From positions 62,001 through 126,000 of the forward strand of contig NZ_QFOB01000011.1 in the NCBI RefSeq assembly GCF_003248515.1: a stretch of DNA of 64,000 nucleotides, read 5' to 3'. This DNA comes from Sphingomonas sp. (lineage in GTDB: Bacteria > Pseudomonadota > Alphaproteobacteria > Sphingomonadales > Sphingomonadaceae). Below the pieces are notes generated by a model that did not search any database, had not been told where the DNA came from, and saw only the letters and a list, made by a program, of their open reading frames with translations. The first letter of the stretch is position 1. The number at the start of each line of letters is the position of its first letter. The translations under genes were made by a program, and so were the position numbers. This document shows, piece by piece, positions 61,620 through 64,000 of this stretch.

Positions 61620-64000
61620 ATGTTCGCCGGCATCGCCAAGGCCATCTTCGGGTCGTCCAACGACCGCTACGTGAAGTCTCTGCAGCCCACGCTGGCGAAG
61701 ATCGTCTCTTATGAGCCGGCGATGCAGGCGCTTTCCGACGAGGAATTGTCCGCCCAGACGGTGACGTTCCGCCAGCGTCTGGCGGCGGGCGAGACGCTGG
61801 ACAGCCTGCTGCCGGAAGCCTTCGCCACCGTGCGCGAGGCGGCCAGGCGCGTGCTGGGCCAGCGCCATTACGACGTGCAGATGATCGGCGGCATCGTGCT
61901 CCATCGCGGCGAGATCGCCGAGATGCGGACCGGCGAGGGCAAGACGCTCGTCGCAACGCTGGCGACCTATCTCAACGCACTGCCGGGAACCGGCGTCCAT
62001 GTGGTGACCGTCAACGACTATCTCGCCAGCCGCGACGCGGGCTGGATGGGGCAGGTCTATCGCTTCATGGGCCTGACGGTGGGCGTGATCGTGCCCAATC
62101 TTTCGGACGAGCAGCGCCGCGACGCTTATGCCGCCGACATCACCTATGGCACGAACAACGAGTTCGGCTTCGATTACCTGCGCGACAACATGAAATATGA
62201 TCGCGCGCAGATGGTGCAGCGCCCGTTCGCCTATGCCGTGGTGGACGAGGTGGACTCCGTCCTGATCGACGAGGCGCGCACGCCGCTCATCATCTCCGGC
62301 CCGACAGAGGACAAGAGCGAGCTCTACAAGCTGATCGACGCGGTGGTGAAGCAGATCCCGCCGAGCGATTATGAGTTCGACGAGAAGCAGAAGTCCGTGA
62401 TTCTCACCGAGGATGGCACAGAGCGCGTGGAGCGCTCGCTGGAGGCGTCTGGCCTGCTCCAGGGCGACAATCTGTACGATTTCGAGAATACGCAGGTGGT
62501 GCACCACCTGAACCAGGCGCTGCGCGCCAATGTCGCCTTCCGGCGCGACATCGATTATATCGTGAAGGACGGCAAGGTCATCATCATCGATGAGTTTACC
62601 GGCCGCATGATGGATGGTCGCCGCTGGTCCGACGGGCTTCACCAGGCGGTGGAGGCCAAGGAAGGCGCCAATATCGAGCCCGAGAACCAGACGCTCGCAT
62701 CGATCACCTTCCAGAATTATTTCCGCATGTACCCCAAGATCGGCGGCATGACGGGCACGGCCGCCACCGAGGCGAACGAATTCTACCAGATCTACAAGAT
62801 GAACGTCGTCACCATCCCGACGAACCTGCCGGTTCGCCGCAAGGATGACGAGGACGAATTCTACAAGAATATCGGCGACAAGTTCGCCGCGATCACCAAG
62901 GCGATCCGCGAGAAGCAGGCCGATGGCGGCCAGCCCGTGCTCGTGGGCACCGTCTCGATCGAGAAATCGGAGCTTCTGAGCGAATTCCTCACCAAGGAAG
63001 GCGTGAAGCACAATGTGCTGAACGCACGCTATCACGAGCAGGAGGCGCATATCGTGGCGCAGGCTGGCCGCCTGGGCGCCGTGACGATCGCCACCAACAT
63101 GGCGGGCCGCGGCACCGACATCCAGCTGGGCGGCAATCTGGAATTCCGGATGGCGGACGAATATTCGCAGCTGGAAGCCGGCACGCCCGAATATGACGAG
63201 GTGGCGGCGCGCCTGAAGACGGAAATCGCGGCCGAGAAGGAAGCGGTGCTTGCGGCCGGCGGCCTCTTCGTGCTGGGCACCGAGCGGCATGAGAGCCGCC
63301 GCATCGATAACCAGTTGCGCGGCCGTTCAGGACGCCAGGGCGATCCGGGCCTCAGCCGCTTCTACCTGAGCCTGGACGACGATCTGCTGCGCATCTTCGG
63401 CCCGCAGACGATGTTCGCCAAGATGATGAACAAGAATCTGGAGGATGGCGAGGCGATCGTCAGCCCCTGGATCTCCAAGGCGATCCAGAATGCGCAGGGC
63501 AAGGTGGAGGCCCGCAACTACGACATCCGCAAGCAGGTCGTCGAATATGACGACGTGATGAACGACCAGCGCAAGGTGGTCTACGACCAGCGCGCCGACA
63601 TCATGGATGCGAGCGCGGTGGACGATGTGGTCGCCGACATGCGCGCCGAGACGATCACCACGATCGTCGGCACCGTATGCCCGCCGGGATCCTATCCCGA
63701 GCAGTGGGACGTGCCCGTGCTCAAGGAAACGGTGAGCGACATTCTCGGCCTCGATGTGCCGATCGAGGACTGGATGCAGGAGGAGCGCGTCGAGCCGGAA
63801 CTGCTCGTCGAGCGGATCCAGGACGCCTCCGATGCGAAGATGACCGCGAAGGTCGAGGAAATCGGCGAGGAAAGCTGGCGCGATCTGGAGAAGAGCGTGC
63901 TGTTGCAGACGCTGGACCAGCATTGGAAGGACCATCTCGCCACGCTGGATGCCCTGCGCCAGGTGATCCACCTGCGTTCCTATGCGCAGAAGACGCCGAT
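61620..64000 (+). CDS. secA: Protein translocase ATPase SecA (3' end outside the window)
   Basis: About 793 residues are visible of a usual ~910, and the frame is open at the right edge. SecA drives preproteins through SecYEG. The Walker A block is EMRTGEGKTLVATL, Walker B is VVDEVDSVLIDEARTPLIISG, and GTNNEFGFDYLRDNM is a family signature. The preprotein cross-linking domain (~225-375), the second nucleotide fold (TIATNMAGRGTDIQLGGN, GRSGRQGDPG) and the helical scaffold/wing domains (RKVVYDQR, DQHWKDHLATLDALR) are all present. The C-terminal zinc-binding tail is not in view. ATG 61620 is supported by the family start MFAGIAKAIFGSSNDR. Confidence 0.97.
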   Translation, partial: MFAGIAKAIFGSSNDRYVKSLQPTLAKIVSYEPAMQALSDEELSAQTVTFRQRLAAGETLDSLLPEAFATVREAARRVLGQRHYDVQMIGGIVLHRGEIAEMRTGEGKTLVATLATYLNALPGTGVHVVTVNDYLASRDAGWMGQVYRFMGLTVGVIVPNLSDEQRRDAYAADITYGTNNEFGFDYLRDNMKYDRAQMVQRPFAYAVVDEVDSVLIDEARTPLIISGPTEDKSELYKLIDAVVKQIPPSDYEFDEKQKSVILTEDGTERVERSLEASGLLQGDNLYDFENTQVVHHLNQALRANVAFRRDIDYIVKDGKVIIIDEFTGRMMDGRRWSDGLHQAVEAKEGANIEPENQTLASITFQNYFRMYPKIGGMTGTAATEANEFYQIYKMNVVTIPTNLPVRRKDDEDEFYKNIGDKFAAITKAIREKQADGGQPVLVGTVSIEKSELLSEFLTKEGVKHNVLNARYHEQEAHIVAQAGRLGAVTIATNMAGRGTDIQLGGNLEFRMADEYSQLEAGTPEYDEVAARLKTEIAAEKEAVLAAGGLFVLGTERHESRRIDNQLRGRSGRQGDPGLSRFYLSLDDDLLRIFGPQTMFAKMMNKNLEDGEAIVSPWISKAIQNAQGKVEARNYDIRKQVVEYDDVMNDQRKVVYDQRADIMDASAVDDVVADMRAETITTIVGTVCPPGSYPEQWDVPVLKETVSDILGLDVPIEDWMQEERVEPELLVERIQDASDAKMTAKVEEIGEESWRDLEKSVLLQTLDQHWKDHLATLDALRQVIHLRSYAQKTP

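Noticed and set aside
61101..63290. 729-codon open frame antisense to secA
   Set aside because: secA is certain; the antisense frame is a composition artefact.

Overview
The window is a chromosomal segment of a GC-rich alphaproteobacterium, almost certainly a member of the Sphingomonadaceae. The case rests on several features: a PEPxxWA-CTERM surface protein, a SphA-type outer-membrane channel beside a Baeyer-Villiger monooxygenase, a TonB receptor leading a Rieske/extradiol-dioxygenase operon, the gene order yqeY-dnaG-rpoD and carA-carB-greA, and a 28-bp palindrome-like repeat of a kind I associate with sphingomonads. The genus cannot be decided from the sequence alone. No rRNA, tRNA, CRISPR array, prophage or insertion sequence is visible.

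Layout, left half (1-23.5 kb). A large exported repeat/propeller protein runs off the left edge. It is followed by a two-gene acyl-CoA unit (SDR dehydrogenase, thiolase), a CHASE3 hybrid histidine kinase and a PEPxxWA-CTERM protein. A tight molybdoenzyme operon (YdeP/FdhF-like oxidoreductase, fdhD, mobA) comes next. Then follows a quinoprotein respiration block: sensor kinase, OmpR-type regulator, PQQ-dependent alcohol dehydrogenase, exported pentapeptide-repeat protein and cytochrome c. From 17 to 23.5 kb, in DNA that looks less GC-rich, lies a cluster for cyclic or branched alcohols and ketones. It holds a Zn alcohol dehydrogenase, a family VIII esterase-like serine hydrolase and a Baeyer-Villiger monooxygenase, divergent from an outer-membrane channel and an AraC regulator. 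Matching inverted-repeat sites lie between the divergent units.

Layout, middle (23.6-39.1 kb). Seven genes on the minus strand form a probable aromatic catabolic operon: TonB receptor, Pht5-like protein, fused HyuA-HyuB (oxoprolinase type), LigB/LigZ-like ring-cleavage dioxygenase, MFS permease, carboxylesterase and LigXa-like Rieske oxygenase. A divergent LysR regulator carries two helix-turn-helix domains. A Tat-exported GH43 glycosidase follows. This operon is the best candidate for an undescribed pathway.

Layout, right half (39.1-64 kb). This part is mostly core genome: a CLC channel coupled to a protease-like PDZ protein that seems to have lost its catalytic residues, a class A phosphatase, DUF484-xerC, an MFS exporter coupled to cysK, and the yqeY-dnaG-rpoD operon. 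The last of these is interrupted by a repeat-flanked GIY-YIG gene. After it come carA and carB with an unknown 74-residue gene between them, greA, a rhomboid protease, an orphan Flp pilin, a decayed DUF4160 gene behind nrdB, an acyltransferase and the 5' part of secA.
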